A program made the position numbers and the translations under genes. Positions 1-7,051 of a DNA stretch of 14,875 bases are shown here, piece by piece. Origin of the DNA: CAIOGO01 sp964447445 (lineage in GTDB: Bacteria; Bipolaricaulota; Bipolaricaulia; UBA7950; UBA9294); the NCBI GenBank assembly GCA_964447445.1, contig CAYUSW010000148.1, positions 1 through 14,875 of the forward strand, read 5' to 3'. The stretch's first letter is position 1. Every line of letters begins with the position of its first letter. The notes under the pieces were generated by a model. The model did not search any database, was not told where the DNA came from, and saw only the letters and a program-made list of their open reading frames with translations.

Positions 1-1
1 G

Positions 2-145
2 ATTCTCACCGACGATCGCATCCGAACGAAATCGTACGGGCGACGATTTGCTGAGGCTCTTCCCGTGCCGGTGGAGAGCGTGGCGACCGTGCGGGATGTT
101 GTCTGCGAAGCGACCCGTTGGTTCGAGCGACCAGCCCAGGATTGA
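2..145 (+). CDS. C-terminal end of a probable DinG/Rad3-type ATP-dependent helicase (5' truncated)
   Basis: Reading frame 2 is open from the left edge to a TGA at 143-145, giving the last 47 residues of a protein whose start lies outside the window. The visible tail begins ILTDDRIRTKSYGRRFAEAL and then has a prolines-and-acidic segment. A pattern of the form (I/L)-x-D-x-R-(I/L)-x-(T/R)-K-x-YG-x-x-F-x-x-(A/S)-LP is typical of the extreme C terminus of DinG-like XPD/Rad3-family helicases, following motif VI. Those are 5'-3' DNA helicases with roles in repair or R-loop removal. None of the helicase motifs is in view, so the call rests on this tail alone. The stop codon overlaps the -35 box of the next operon's promoter. 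Another superfamily 2 helicase with a similar tail is possible. Confidence 0.6.
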   Translation: MLTDDRIRTKSYGRRFAEALPVPVESVATVRDVVCEATRWFERPAQD

Positions 146-170
146 CTTGCCCTCGCCAGGCCGGTAGAAT
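142..170 (+). promoter_or_regulatory. sigma70-type promoter of the GT2-rpiB-rho-M23-murA-hflX run
   Basis: A TTGACT -35 hexamer at 142-147 and a TAGAAT -10 hexamer at 165-170 are separated by exactly 17 bp. Each hexamer differs from consensus at one position. Transcription would start near 177, leaving a leader of about 50 nt before the ATG at 228. The -35 box overlaps the TGA (143-145) of the upstream helicase, so there is no room for a separate terminator. This is the best promoter match on the left side of the window, and no other gap in the operon holds a comparable pair. Confidence 0.7.
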
Positions 171-227
171 GCACGCGCATAGACAAGCTGTAGCGCTCAC
201 GATCCACAGAACTCAATACGCGATTAG

Positions 228-863
228 ATGGCTATTTCCGCAATAGTACCAGCGTACAACGAGGCAGGCCGCATCGGTGCTGTGTTGGAGCCGATTCTGG
301 CCAGTTCTCTCGTCGACGAAGTGCTCGTTGTTGACGACGGGTCCTGCGACGCGACGGCCGAAGAGGCCGGGCAGTTTCCGGTGCGCGTCATCAAGCTGGC
401 GGAGAACCGCGGGAAGGCAGCTGCTCTTGACGCCGGAGTCTCCGCGGCGCGGAACGACGTGTTCCTCTTTCTCGACGCGGACCTCGTGGGCCTGCGAACC
501 GAGCACGTAGACCAACTGGTTCGGGCCTACGTCGACGGGGAGCTGGACATGGTGGTGGGCGTCTTCTCCGACGGGAGGCGAAACACGGATCTGGCACAGA
601 AGATCAACCCCTATGCCTCGGGGCAGCGTGTGCTTCCCAGACGGTTGTGGGAACGGGCCAGAGAGAACGTGCATGAGATGAACTTCGGAATCGAGATCGC
701 GCTGTCGCGCTTGGCGGCGCGAGAGGGATGGCGGAAGGAGTACGTGAAGCTCGCTGGCGTGACGCACGTGCTGAAAGAGGAGAAGCGCGGGCTGGCGAAG
801 GGGCTTCTCGACCGCTTCCGGATGTACGGCAACATGATCAAGTGGCTGTTCAAGAGGGTGTAG
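228..863 (+). CDS. family 2 glycosyltransferase (GT-A fold), substrate unknown
   Basis: A 211-residue protein with the N-terminal GT-A features of GT2 enzymes: the opening strand and loop IVPAYNEAGRI (residues 6-16), VVDDGSCDAT (34-43), the NRGKAAALDAG loop (60-70) and the metal/nucleotide-binding DADL (83-86, the DXD equivalent). These enzymes move a sugar from a nucleotide donor to an acceptor by inversion. The C-terminal part ends in a basic amphipathic stretch (about 186-210) that may sit against the membrane, but there is no hydrophobic anchor. The length is that of a minimal catalytic domain. The ATG is the first possible start, since an in-frame TAG lies directly before it (225-227). 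It has no clear Shine-Dalgarno sequence. rpiB begins at the base after its stop. Donor and acceptor cannot be read from sequence; neighbouring murA and M23 genes hint at an envelope role. Confidence 0.88.
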   Translation: MAISAIVPAYNEAGRIGAVLEPILASSLVDEVLVVDDGSCDATAEEAGQFPVRVIKLAENRGKAAALDAGVSAARNDVFLFLDADLVGLRTEHVDQLVRAYVDGELDMVVGVFSDGRRNTDLAQKINPYASGQRVLPRRLWERARENVHEMNFGIEIALSRLAAREGWRKEYVKLAGVTHVLKEEKRGLAKGLLDRFRMYGNMIKWLFKRV

Positions 864-1295
864 ATGAGGATCGTCATTGGCTGCGACCACACGGGGGTCG
901 CCCTGAAGGTAGCGTTGCAGGAGACAGTTCTGGCCGAGCACACCGTGATTGACATCGGGACGGACTCCACGGACTCGGTGGATTACCCGGACATCGTGCG
1001 GGGAGCCGTCGCCCTCATGCGGAAGGGGGACGTCGATCGGGCCATCTTGATCTGCGGAACGGGGATTGGGATGGCGATGGCCGCAGGGCGGCACCACGGC
1101 ATTCGGGCCGCGGCGTGCTCGGATCCCTACGTTGCCGAGATGAGCCGCCGCCACAACGACTCGAACGTCCTCTGCCTGGGCGCGCGCGTTGTGGGATGCG
1201 GCATCGCGGAGAGCATTGTGCAGTCGTGGCTTGCCGCCGACTTCGACGGAGGCAGGCACGCGCGCCGGGTGGAGAAGATCGAGGGATCGCCGTAG
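864..1295 (+). CDS. rpiB: ribose-5-phosphate isomerase B (RpiB/LacAB family)
   Basis: A 143-residue protein, the usual length for RpiB, which interconverts ribose 5-phosphate and ribulose 5-phosphate in the non-oxidative pentose phosphate pathway. Family marks are visible: CDH at residues 7-9, DYPD at 40-43, the anion-hole and catalytic segment LICGTGIGMAMAAG (62-75) with Cys64 in the position of the catalytic cysteine of the E. coli enzyme, and HNDSNVLCLGAR (97-108). Having the cysteine separates it from the actinobacterial glutamate type. The ATG directly follows the GT2 stop (TAGATG), with an AGAGGG ribosome-binding sequence inside the preceding gene, so the two are probably translationally coupled. 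A galactose- or allose-6-phosphate isomerase role is possible within the family, but the housekeeping context favours RpiB. Confidence 0.93.
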   Translation: MRIVIGCDHTGVALKVALQETVLAEHTVIDIGTDSTDSVDYPDIVRGAVALMRKGDVDRAILICGTGIGMAMAAGRHHGIRAAACSDPYVAEMSRRHNDSNVLCLGARVVGCGIAESIVQSWLAADFDGGRHARRVEKIEGSP

Positions 1296-1338
1296 AAGGC
1301 GCCTGTCAGAGAAGGACTACCGAAGAGAGCGCAGTTGC

Positions 1339-1344
1339 GAGGTG
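1339..1344 (+). promoter_or_regulatory. ribosome-binding site that sets the rho start
   Basis: GAGGTG lies 7 bp before the ATG at 1352. The in-frame GTG at 1346 is only one base after this motif and could not use it, so the ATG is the likelier start. Confidence 0.6.
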
Positions 1345-1351
1345 AGTGGGA

Positions 1352-2602
1352 ATGGAAGTCAGGGAACTTCGCGCGAAGAAGATTGAGGAGCTCGAGGAGT
1401 ACGGCGAGAAACTGGGCATTGCGGACGCTCGCCAGATCTCGCGAGACGATCTCATGCGCGGCGTCATGGCGCAGCTCGCCAAGGCGAAGGACTTGCAGTT
1501 CACGGACGGGATCCTCGAGCTGCACCCGGACGGCTACGGGTTCTTGCGCAGCGATAGCTGCCTCCCGGGAAAGGCGGATGTGTACATCTCGCCGTCGCAG
1601 ATCAAGCGGTTCAGCCTCCGCGACGGTGATCTGGTCAGCGGCCCGGTGCGGGCTCCGAAGAACGACGAGCGGTACTTCGCGCTGCTCAAGGCCGATGCCG
1701 TCAACAACCACGATCCCGAGGAGTCGCGGCGGCGCGTCCAGTTCCAGGATCTGACCCCGCTCCACCCGGACGAGCACCTCAAGCTCGAGCACGACCCGAG
1801 CGAAGTCTCGACGCGCATCATCGACCTCTTCTGCCCGATAGGGAAAGGACAGCGCGGACTCATCGTCTCTCCTCCGAAGGCTGGCAAGACGACTCTGCTC
1901 AAGCAGATTGCTGCCGGGATCAACGCGAACTATCCCGACGTGAAGCTGTTCGTCCTTCTGGTCGACGAGCGCCCGGAGGAAGTTACGGACTTCAAGCGCT
2001 CCATCAAGAATGGCGAGGTCGTCGCAGCGACGTTCGACCAGGAGCCCAAGCACCACACGCGCGTTGCGGAGCTTGTGACCGACCGCGCCAAGCGCCTCGT
2101 CGAGTTGGGGCAGGATGTTGTCATCCTCATGGACTCGATCACGCGGTTGGCGCGCGCCTACAACCTGTCCATCCCGGCATCGGGGAAGCTGCTCTCGGGC
2201 GGAATGGACCCCACCGCGTTGTACAAACCGAAGGAGTTTTTCGGCGCGGCTCGCAACATCGAAGAGGGTGGGAGCCTGACCATCATCGCCACGGCGCTGG
2301 TGGACACGGGGAGCAAGCTGGATCAGGTCGTGTTCGAGGAGTTCAAGGGGACCGGTAACATGGAACTTGTCCTGAACCGGGACCTCCAGAACCGACGGAT
2401 CTTCCCCGCGATTGACATCGAGCAGAGCGGGACGCGCAAAGAGGAGCTGCTTCTCGGGGAGAAGGAATTGAAACGCGTATGGATTCTGCGTAAGATGATT
2501 AGCGAATTGAATGACCTCCAGGCGGCTATGGAGTTCATCAAAGTGAAGATGGAGGGGACGAAGGACAACGACCAGTTCCTTGAGCTGATGAAGGGTGATT
2601 AG
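1352..2602 (+). CDS. rho: transcription termination factor Rho
   Basis: A 416-residue hexameric RNA-dependent ATPase that ends transcription at Rho-dependent sites; the length matches compact Rho proteins. In order: an N-terminal helical domain (1-45), the OB-fold RNA-binding domain with DGILELHPDGYGFLR (52-66), and the RecA-type ATPase. The ATPase shows Walker A SPPKAGKTTLL (173-183), the LVDERPEEV segment (203-211), Walker B VVILMDSITRLAR (256-268), the Q loop LLSGGMDPTAL (280-290) and FFGAARNIEEGGSLT (296-310) leading to the R-loop region with GTGNME (333-338). No long N-terminal insertion is present. rpiB ends 56 bp upstream and the M23 gene overlaps its last 8 bp. Several operons in this window lack U-tract terminators, which would fit heavy use of Rho, but that is inference. 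Confidence 0.98.
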   Translation: MEVRELRAKKIEELEEYGEKLGIADARQISRDDLMRGVMAQLAKAKDLQFTDGILELHPDGYGFLRSDSCLPGKADVYISPSQIKRFSLRDGDLVSGPVRAPKNDERYFALLKADAVNNHDPEESRRRVQFQDLTPLHPDEHLKLEHDPSEVSTRIIDLFCPIGKGQRGLIVSPPKAGKTTLLKQIAAGINANYPDVKLFVLLVDERPEEVTDFKRSIKNGEVVAATFDQEPKHHTRVAELVTDRAKRLVELGQDVVILMDSITRLARAYNLSIPASGKLLSGGMDPTALYKPKEFFGAARNIEEGGSLTIIATALVDTGSKLDQVVFEEFKGTGNMELVLNRDLQNRRIFPAIDIEQSGTRKEELLLGEKELKRVWILRKMISELNDLQAAMEFIKVKMEGTKDNDQFLELMKGD

Positions 2603-3695
2603 CCAAAGGCAGTACAGGGGCCGGGGCGATAAGCCGATACGCAGAGATCGCTTGCTGATTGCGGGGCTCGTCGTCCTCGTCGCGATCGTGACTCCGCTGC
2701 TCCTGAAGAGCGGCTGCACGCAGCGAGAGGAGAAACCGCTGGCGGTCAGTTCGGCCGGTCAGACCGTTGGAACGACCGGGACGACTGCGGCGGCGACAAC
2801 CGCGACGACTCCCACGACGCCGACCGACGTAGAGTCAGTCGTCAAAGAGATCACATCCGGCTCTTCCGCATCGTCTTCCGCGTCGACACCCGGCACGACG
2901 TCGACGCCTAAGCCTCCGACGACCACCCCCGCGACGACCACCGGATCCTCTGCGTCGGCGACCACCAACATCCTGTCGCACAGCGTGAAACAAGGAGAGA
3001 CGCTGCAGAGCGTTGCCAGCGCGATGGGTGTGAGCGTGAAGGACCTTCGCGCGGCCAACCAACTCTACGGAACGGAAAGCCCGGCCGCCGGGCGCGTCCT
3101 GTACGCCGCGAAGGGCGGGCTTGTCCACACCATCAAGTCAGGTCAGACGCTGACGGACATTGCGGCCACCTACGGCGTGGCGGTCAACGCCATCGCATCG
3201 GCGAACGGCATCGCCGTCTCGGCGACCATCTTCGCTGGCTCACGGCTTGCGATACCGGGCGGGAGCCCGACCTTGTGGGATACCGTCACAGCGCTGTCGC
3301 GCGGCAAGTCGTCGCGGTTCATCTGGCCGCTCCAGGGAGACGTCGTGTCGGTGTTCGGGTGGCGGACGCATCCTGTGCTGGACATCCGGCAGCACCACGA
3401 TGGGATTGACCTAGATGTCTCGGAGGGGACGACGGTGTACGCTTCGGCGGGGGGCGAAGTGTACTTCTACGGCGAGCAACCAGGATACGGGAACGTCCTC
3501 ATCCTGCAGCACGCAGGGGGGTTCTATACGCTGTACGGGCACCTCAAGAGCTCGCTTGCCGCGAAGGGGCAGTACGTGGAGCAAGGTCAGCGCATCGCGC
3601 TCTCGGGCAACACGGGCATCTCGTCGGGCCCGCATCTGCACTTCGAGTTGAGGAACGGCGAATTCCCTGTCGATCCCAACTCCTTCCTGCCCTAG
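2595..3695 (+). CDS. membrane-anchored LysM/M23 (LytM-type) peptidoglycan metallopeptidase
   Basis: A 366-residue protein with a short basic cytoplasmic tail, one transmembrane segment (about residues 20-38, not followed by a clear signal peptidase site), a Thr/Ser/Pro-rich linker (about 50-126), two LysM peptidoglycan-binding repeats (about 128-172 and 177-220) and an M23 peptidase domain (about 242-366). The zinc site looks complete: H268 and D272 of the HxxxD motif, H315 in YGHL, and H347/H349 in GPHLHF. It is therefore probably an active endopeptidase cutting peptide cross-links outside the membrane, rather than an inactive NlpD/EnvC-like activator. The start is a GTG inside the end of rho (8-bp overlap), suggesting translational coupling. 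murA follows after 6 bp. The linker DNA (about 2760-2960) is low-complexity, rich in ACG/ACC codons. Confidence 0.92.
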   Translation: MISQRQYRGRGDKPIRRDRLLIAGLVVLVAIVTPLLLKSGCTQREEKPLAVSSAGQTVGTTGTTAAATTATTPTTPTDVESVVKEITSGSSASSSASTPGTTSTPKPPTTTPATTTGSSASATTNILSHSVKQGETLQSVASAMGVSVKDLRAANQLYGTESPAAGRVLYAAKGGLVHTIKSGQTLTDIAATYGVAVNAIASANGIAVSATIFAGSRLAIPGGSPTLWDTVTALSRGKSSRFIWPLQGDVVSVFGWRTHPVLDIRQHHDGIDLDVSEGTTVYASAGGEVYFYGEQPGYGNVLILQHAGGFYTLYGHLKSSLAAKGQYVEQGQRIALSGNTGISSGPHLHFELRNGEFPVDPNSFLP

Positions 3696-3701
3696 CCTCT
3701 C

Positions 3702-4949
3702 ATGGACGTCCTCAAGATCGAGGGAGGGCACAGACTCGTCGGACGGGTTCACATCGAGGGGGCGAAGAACGCGGCGCTTCCGGCGTGCGTAGCCTCTCTC
3801 CTGACGGACGAGCCCGTCGTCATCCACCGAGTTCCTCAGCTGCGCGACGTCAGCATGATCCTGTTCACGTTGGGATCGCTGCGGAAGCGTGTTGTGCGGA
3901 ACGGCGGTAGCGTCGTGATCTCCGAGGAAGGTCCGCTGGCGGAAGAAGCGAACCCCTACTCCGTACGCAAGATGCGCGCTTCTTTTCTCGTCCTCGGGCC
4001 GCTCGTGGGCCGACTCGGGCGTGCCGTGGTGCCACTCCCGGGCGGCTGCTCGATTGGAGCGCGGCCGATCGACTTCCATCTGAACGGGCTGCGCGCGCTC
4101 GGCGCACACGTCGAGGAGACGGCAACATCGGTCGTTGTCACCGCGGACCGCCTGCGTGGCGCGCGGATGGAGTTCCCGTTTCCCTCCGTGGGGGCGACCG
4201 AGCACCTTGTGATGACCGGGACGCTCGCGTCGGGCGTAACGGAGATCGCGAACGCCGCTGTCGACCCCGAAGTGCTCGATCTCATCGAGTTGCTTCGTGC
4301 GATGGGAGCGGAGATCGAGCTCGACGGACGGACGATCCGTGTCGCCGAGTCGAAGCTCCACGGGGCGAGTCACACGATCATCCCCGATCGCATGGAAGCG
4401 GGAACGCTTCTTCTCGCTGGAGTCGCCACGGGGGGCGAAGTGACCGTCGCGGACGTGCGCTTGGAGGATCTTGCCTCCTTCCTCAACGCCCTTCGCGCCA
4501 TGGGCATCCATACGCACGACAAGGGAGGCGACGTCACCGAGTCCGCGCCGGAGGAAGCCCGCGGAACCGAGGTCACTACAGGGCCGCACCCCGCGTTCCC
4601 AACGGACCTCCATCCCCAGCTTGCGGCCACGATGGCCTGTGCGGTGGGGACGAGCCGCATCGTGGAAACCGTGTTTGAGGGACGCACCACCTACGTCGAA
4701 GGTCTGCGGGCGATGGGGGCCCAAATCGCGAGCGACGGTCGCACGGTGACGATCACTGGGGTGCCCAGACTGCGCGGAGCGGCCGTGGAAGCCCCCGACA
4801 TCCGCGCCGGTGCTGCACTCGTGATCGGCGCTCTGGCGGCGCGGGGCGCAACGACGCTGTCCGGACTGGAACACATCGAGCGCGGCTACGAAGGACTGGC
4901 AGAGAAACTCCAGTCGCTGGGAGCGAACATTGAACGACGAGCAGCGTGA
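3702..4949 (+). CDS. murA: UDP-N-acetylglucosamine 1-carboxyvinyltransferase (MurA)
   Basis: A 415-residue enolpyruvyl transferase doing the first committed step of peptidoglycan synthesis, adding enolpyruvate from PEP to UDP-GlcNAc in the cytoplasm. Active-site residues can be placed: K22/N23 in EGAKNAALP, the SVRKMRAS segment (87-94), the catalytic cysteine C116 in PLPGGCSIGARP (111-122), D302 in FPTDLHPQ (299-306), and R394 in HIERGYE (391-397). C116 predicts fosfomycin sensitivity, unlike MurA proteins carrying Asp there. The length is typical (415-430). The ATG lies 6 bp after the M23 stop but has no recognisable Shine-Dalgarno sequence in the pyrimidine-rich gap, so translation may depend on ribosomes arriving from the gene before. 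hflX starts inside its last 20 bp. Confidence 0.97.
   Translation: MDVLKIEGGHRLVGRVHIEGAKNAALPACVASLLTDEPVVIHRVPQLRDVSMILFTLGSLRKRVVRNGGSVVISEEGPLAEEANPYSVRKMRASFLVLGPLVGRLGRAVVPLPGGCSIGARPIDFHLNGLRALGAHVEETATSVVVTADRLRGARMEFPFPSVGATEHLVMTGTLASGVTEIANAAVDPEVLDLIELLRAMGAEIELDGRTIRVAESKLHGASHTIIPDRMEAGTLLLAGVATGGEVTVADVRLEDLASFLNALRAMGIHTHDKGGDVTESAPEEARGTEVTTGPHPAFPTDLHPQLAATMACAVGTSRIVETVFEGRTTYVEGLRAMGAQIASDGRTVTITGVPRLRGAAVEAPDIRAGAALVIGALAARGATTLSGLEHIERGYEGLAEKLQSLGANIERRAA
4919..4923 (+). promoter_or_regulatory. ribosome-binding site that supports the TTG start of hflX
   Basis: GGGAG inside the end of murA lies 6 bp before TTG at 4930. No ATG or GTG follows in frame for the first part of the conserved N-terminal domain, so this site decides the start. 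Confidence 0.5.
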
Positions 4950-6267
4950 TGGGCGGCGGCTCCCTCTGGTCGAGGACTACCTTGGCACGCGGGCGCGCGT
5001 CTACGGCACGGAGCAGGCGGTCCTCGTCGGTGTCGATTTGGACGGGCACAGCGTCGACCTCCTCGGCGAACTCCAGTCGCTTGCGGACACGGCGGGAATC
5101 CCAACCTTGGCAACTGTGATCCAAAACCGCTCCCGGCCGGACGGCGCCACGTTCATCGGCAAGGGCAAGGTCGAGGAAGTGCGGGCCGTTGCCGACGAAA
5201 CGGCCGCCGACGTGGTCATCTTCAACAACGATCTGAGTCCCGGGCAGGGAAGAAACCTCGAGGAAGCCCTCGGTCGCAAGGTGGTCGATCGGACGCAACT
5301 GATCCTCGACATCTTCGCGCAGCGTGCCGCGACGAAGGAAGCCAAGCTGCAGGTGGAGTTGGCCCAGCTGCGCTACCTCCTGCCGCGGCTGCGCGGGTGG
5401 GGCGACGCCCTCAGCCACGCAGGAGCTGGAATCGGCACGCGCGGCCCCGGGGAAACGAAGCTCGAGATCGATCGAAACAAGACCCGGCGGCGGATCCACG
5501 CGATCGAGAAGCGTCTGCGCGAGGCCTCAGAGGAACGGGCGGTCCGCCGCAAGCTGCGGAGTCGAAGTGAGGTTCCGCAGGTTGCGCTGGTCGGCTACAC
5601 GAACAGCGGCAAGTCGACGCTGCTCAACCAGCTGTCCGGTGCCGACGCGTTTGTTGAAGACAAGCTTTTCGCCACGCTGGACACGCTCGTGCGGCGCGGC
5701 CCCGTGGCGCCTGGGCGGGAGGTCCTGTTTATCGACACTGTCGGCTTCATTCGCGACCTGCCGCACCAACTGATCCCGGCATTCGCCGCGACGCTTGAGG
5801 CGGCGCGTTTCGCGGATCTCGTTCTGCACGTCATCGACGTCGCACGGCCGTCGGGGGTCGACGACTGCCGCGCCGTGGAAGAGACGCTCGAGGAAGAGGT
5901 CTTCTCCAAGGGCGAGGAGCGGCCGCCCGTGCTCAACGTCTTGAACAAGATCGACGTCGCCTCGGAGTTCGCGACGCGCGACTTCGAGGGAGTCGCGATC
6001 TCGGCTCGCGACGGCCGCAACCTCGACCTCTTGCGCGAGCGAGTGGCCGACATCGTCTATCCCGGGGACCGCGAGGTCGAGCTCCTTGTGCCCTACGCCG
6101 CGCTGCGGTCGCTGTCGCTGTTCCGGGCCAAGGAGCGGGTGGAGATCCTGGAGTACGTTCCCGACGGGGTGCGTGTTCGGGGGCGACTCTCCGAGGAAGA
6201 AGTGGCGTCCGCTCAAGCGGTCGGGAGCGCGGTTATCTCTCCGGCTTCACCGGCGGGGCGGGAGTAA
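4930..6267 (+). CDS. hflX: ribosome-associated GTPase HflX
   Basis: A 445-residue HflX protein, of usual length. The N-terminal domain contains GATFIGKGKVEEV (72-84) and NDLSPGQGRNLEEALGRKVVDRT (100-122). The glycine-rich HflX signature follows: RGWGDALSHAGAGIGTRGPG (155-174), then ETKLEIDRNKTRRRI. The GTPase domain shows G1 GYTNSGKST (222-230), G3 DTVG (269-272), G4 NKID (339-342) and a G5-like SAR (358-360). HflX splits stalled or stressed 70S ribosomes and hibernating particles. Translation probably starts at TTG, inside murA, with a GGGAG ribosome-binding site. It appears to be the last gene of the + run and overlaps the convergent ricT by 35 bp with no terminator hairpin evident. Confidence 0.97.
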   Translation: MNDEQRDGRRLPLVEDYLGTRARVYGTEQAVLVGVDLDGHSVDLLGELQSLADTAGIPTLATVIQNRSRPDGATFIGKGKVEEVRAVADETAADVVIFNNDLSPGQGRNLEEALGRKVVDRTQLILDIFAQRAATKEAKLQVELAQLRYLLPRLRGWGDALSHAGAGIGTRGPGETKLEIDRNKTRRRIHAIEKRLREASEERAVRRKLRSRSEVPQVALVGYTNSGKSTLLNQLSGADAFVEDKLFATLDTLVRRGPVAPGREVLFIDTVGFIRDLPHQLIPAFAATLEAARFADLVLHVIDVARPSGVDDCRAVEETLEEEVFSKGEERPPVLNVLNKIDVASEFATRDFEGVAISARDGRNLDLLRERVADIVYPGDREVELLVPYAALRSLSLFRAKERVEILEYVPDGVRVRGRLSEEEVASAQAVGSAVISPASPAGRE

Positions 6268-7051
6268 TCTCGGCGATATCCACTTCCACTCGGTCACGAT
6301 CCTCCGTCAGCACCGTCACGGTCCGGCGGAAGATGCTGTGCCCGATGACCTTTCCGCGCTTGTCGCCGATCGCAACCTGCAACCCCAGCTTCGGCAGCTC
6401 GGCCAGCTCCGCCTGGTAGGCCTCCCGCTCGTACGCCAGGCAGCACATCAAGCGCCCACACACGCCCGTGATGCGCTCGGGAGAGACGAACAGTTCCTGG
6501 TCGTAGGCATACTCCATCGGGACGGGTTTTGGCTCGCGGAGGAACCGATGGCAACACACTTCAACTCCGCAGCGCCCGAACCCGCCGCGCAACTTCGTCT
6601 CGTCGCGGTGTCCCATCTGGCGGAGCTCGATTCGTGTTCCGAACTGGTTAGCGAGGTCGCGGAGGAGGTCGCGTAAGTCGACGCGGTGCGGCGCAGTGAA
6701 GTAGACACGAAGAAGACGGCGATCGAGCGAGTACTCGGCGGCCACGAGATGCATGGGCAGGGAGTGGCGTGCGATCGTCGTGCGCGTTGACCTCAGAGAT
6801 CGCTCGGCATCCGCCTGGTTGAAGTGGTGCGCGTCCCGGTCTGCATCCGTTGCGAGGCGGAGAACAGGCTCGAGCTGCTCGGAGAGTTCGACCCCCGCGG
6901 CGACCTGCTCCACGACGACGCCAAGACGGGGGCCGGCGTGGTCGACCACGCATTCGTCTCCCGGCTGGACAACGATGCTGCCGGCGCGGAAGTAGGTGCA
7001 CTCCCGATCCACGTCAAGAAGCCGCACGAGGACAACGCGATCACCACTCAT
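6233..7051 (-). CDS. ricT: PSP1-domain protein, RicT/YaaT family
   Basis: A 272-residue protein whose C-terminal two thirds is a PSP1 domain. The cysteine pattern is clear: GGFGRCGVEVCCHRF (156-170) with C161, C166 and C167, and ITGVCGRLMCCLAYE (194-208) with C198, C203 and C204. In Bacillus subtilis the homologue RicT (YaaT) forms a complex with RicA and RicF that carries [4Fe-4S] clusters and promotes mRNA maturation through RNase Y; the holB-yaaT neighbourhood is the same there. No ricA or ricF homologue is in this window. The ATG at 7051 has CGGAGG 8 bp upstream. A longer open frame to 7159 lies wholly within holB and is not used. The start overlaps the holB stop by 11 bp; the end overlaps hflX. 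Confidence 0.92.
   Translation of the reverse strand: MSGDRVVLVRLLDVDRECTYFRAGSIVVQPGDECVVDHAGPRLGVVVEQVAAGVELSEQLEPVLRLATDADRDAHHFNQADAERSLRSTRTTIARHSLPMHLVAAEYSLDRRLLRVYFTAPHRVDLRDLLRDLANQFGTRIELRQMGHRDETKLRGGFGRCGVEVCCHRFLREPKPVPMEYAYDQELFVSPERITGVCGRLMCCLAYEREAYQAELAELPKLGLQVAIGDKRGKVIGHSIFRRTVTVLTEDRDRVEVDIAEITPAPPVKPER

Noticed and set aside
213..1259. 348-codon minus-strand open frame across the GT2 and rpiB genes
   Set aside because: Antisense shadow of two recognisable genes in high-GC DNA; its product is His/Pro/Arg-rich with no family features.
1127..2719. 530-codon minus-strand open frame opposite rho
   Set aside because: Rho is complete with all motifs on the plus strand; the frame mirrors its codon pattern.
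3411..5499. Long minus-strand frames opposite murA and the start of hflX
   Set aside because: Both genes are clear on the plus strand; the antisense products show only shadow composition.
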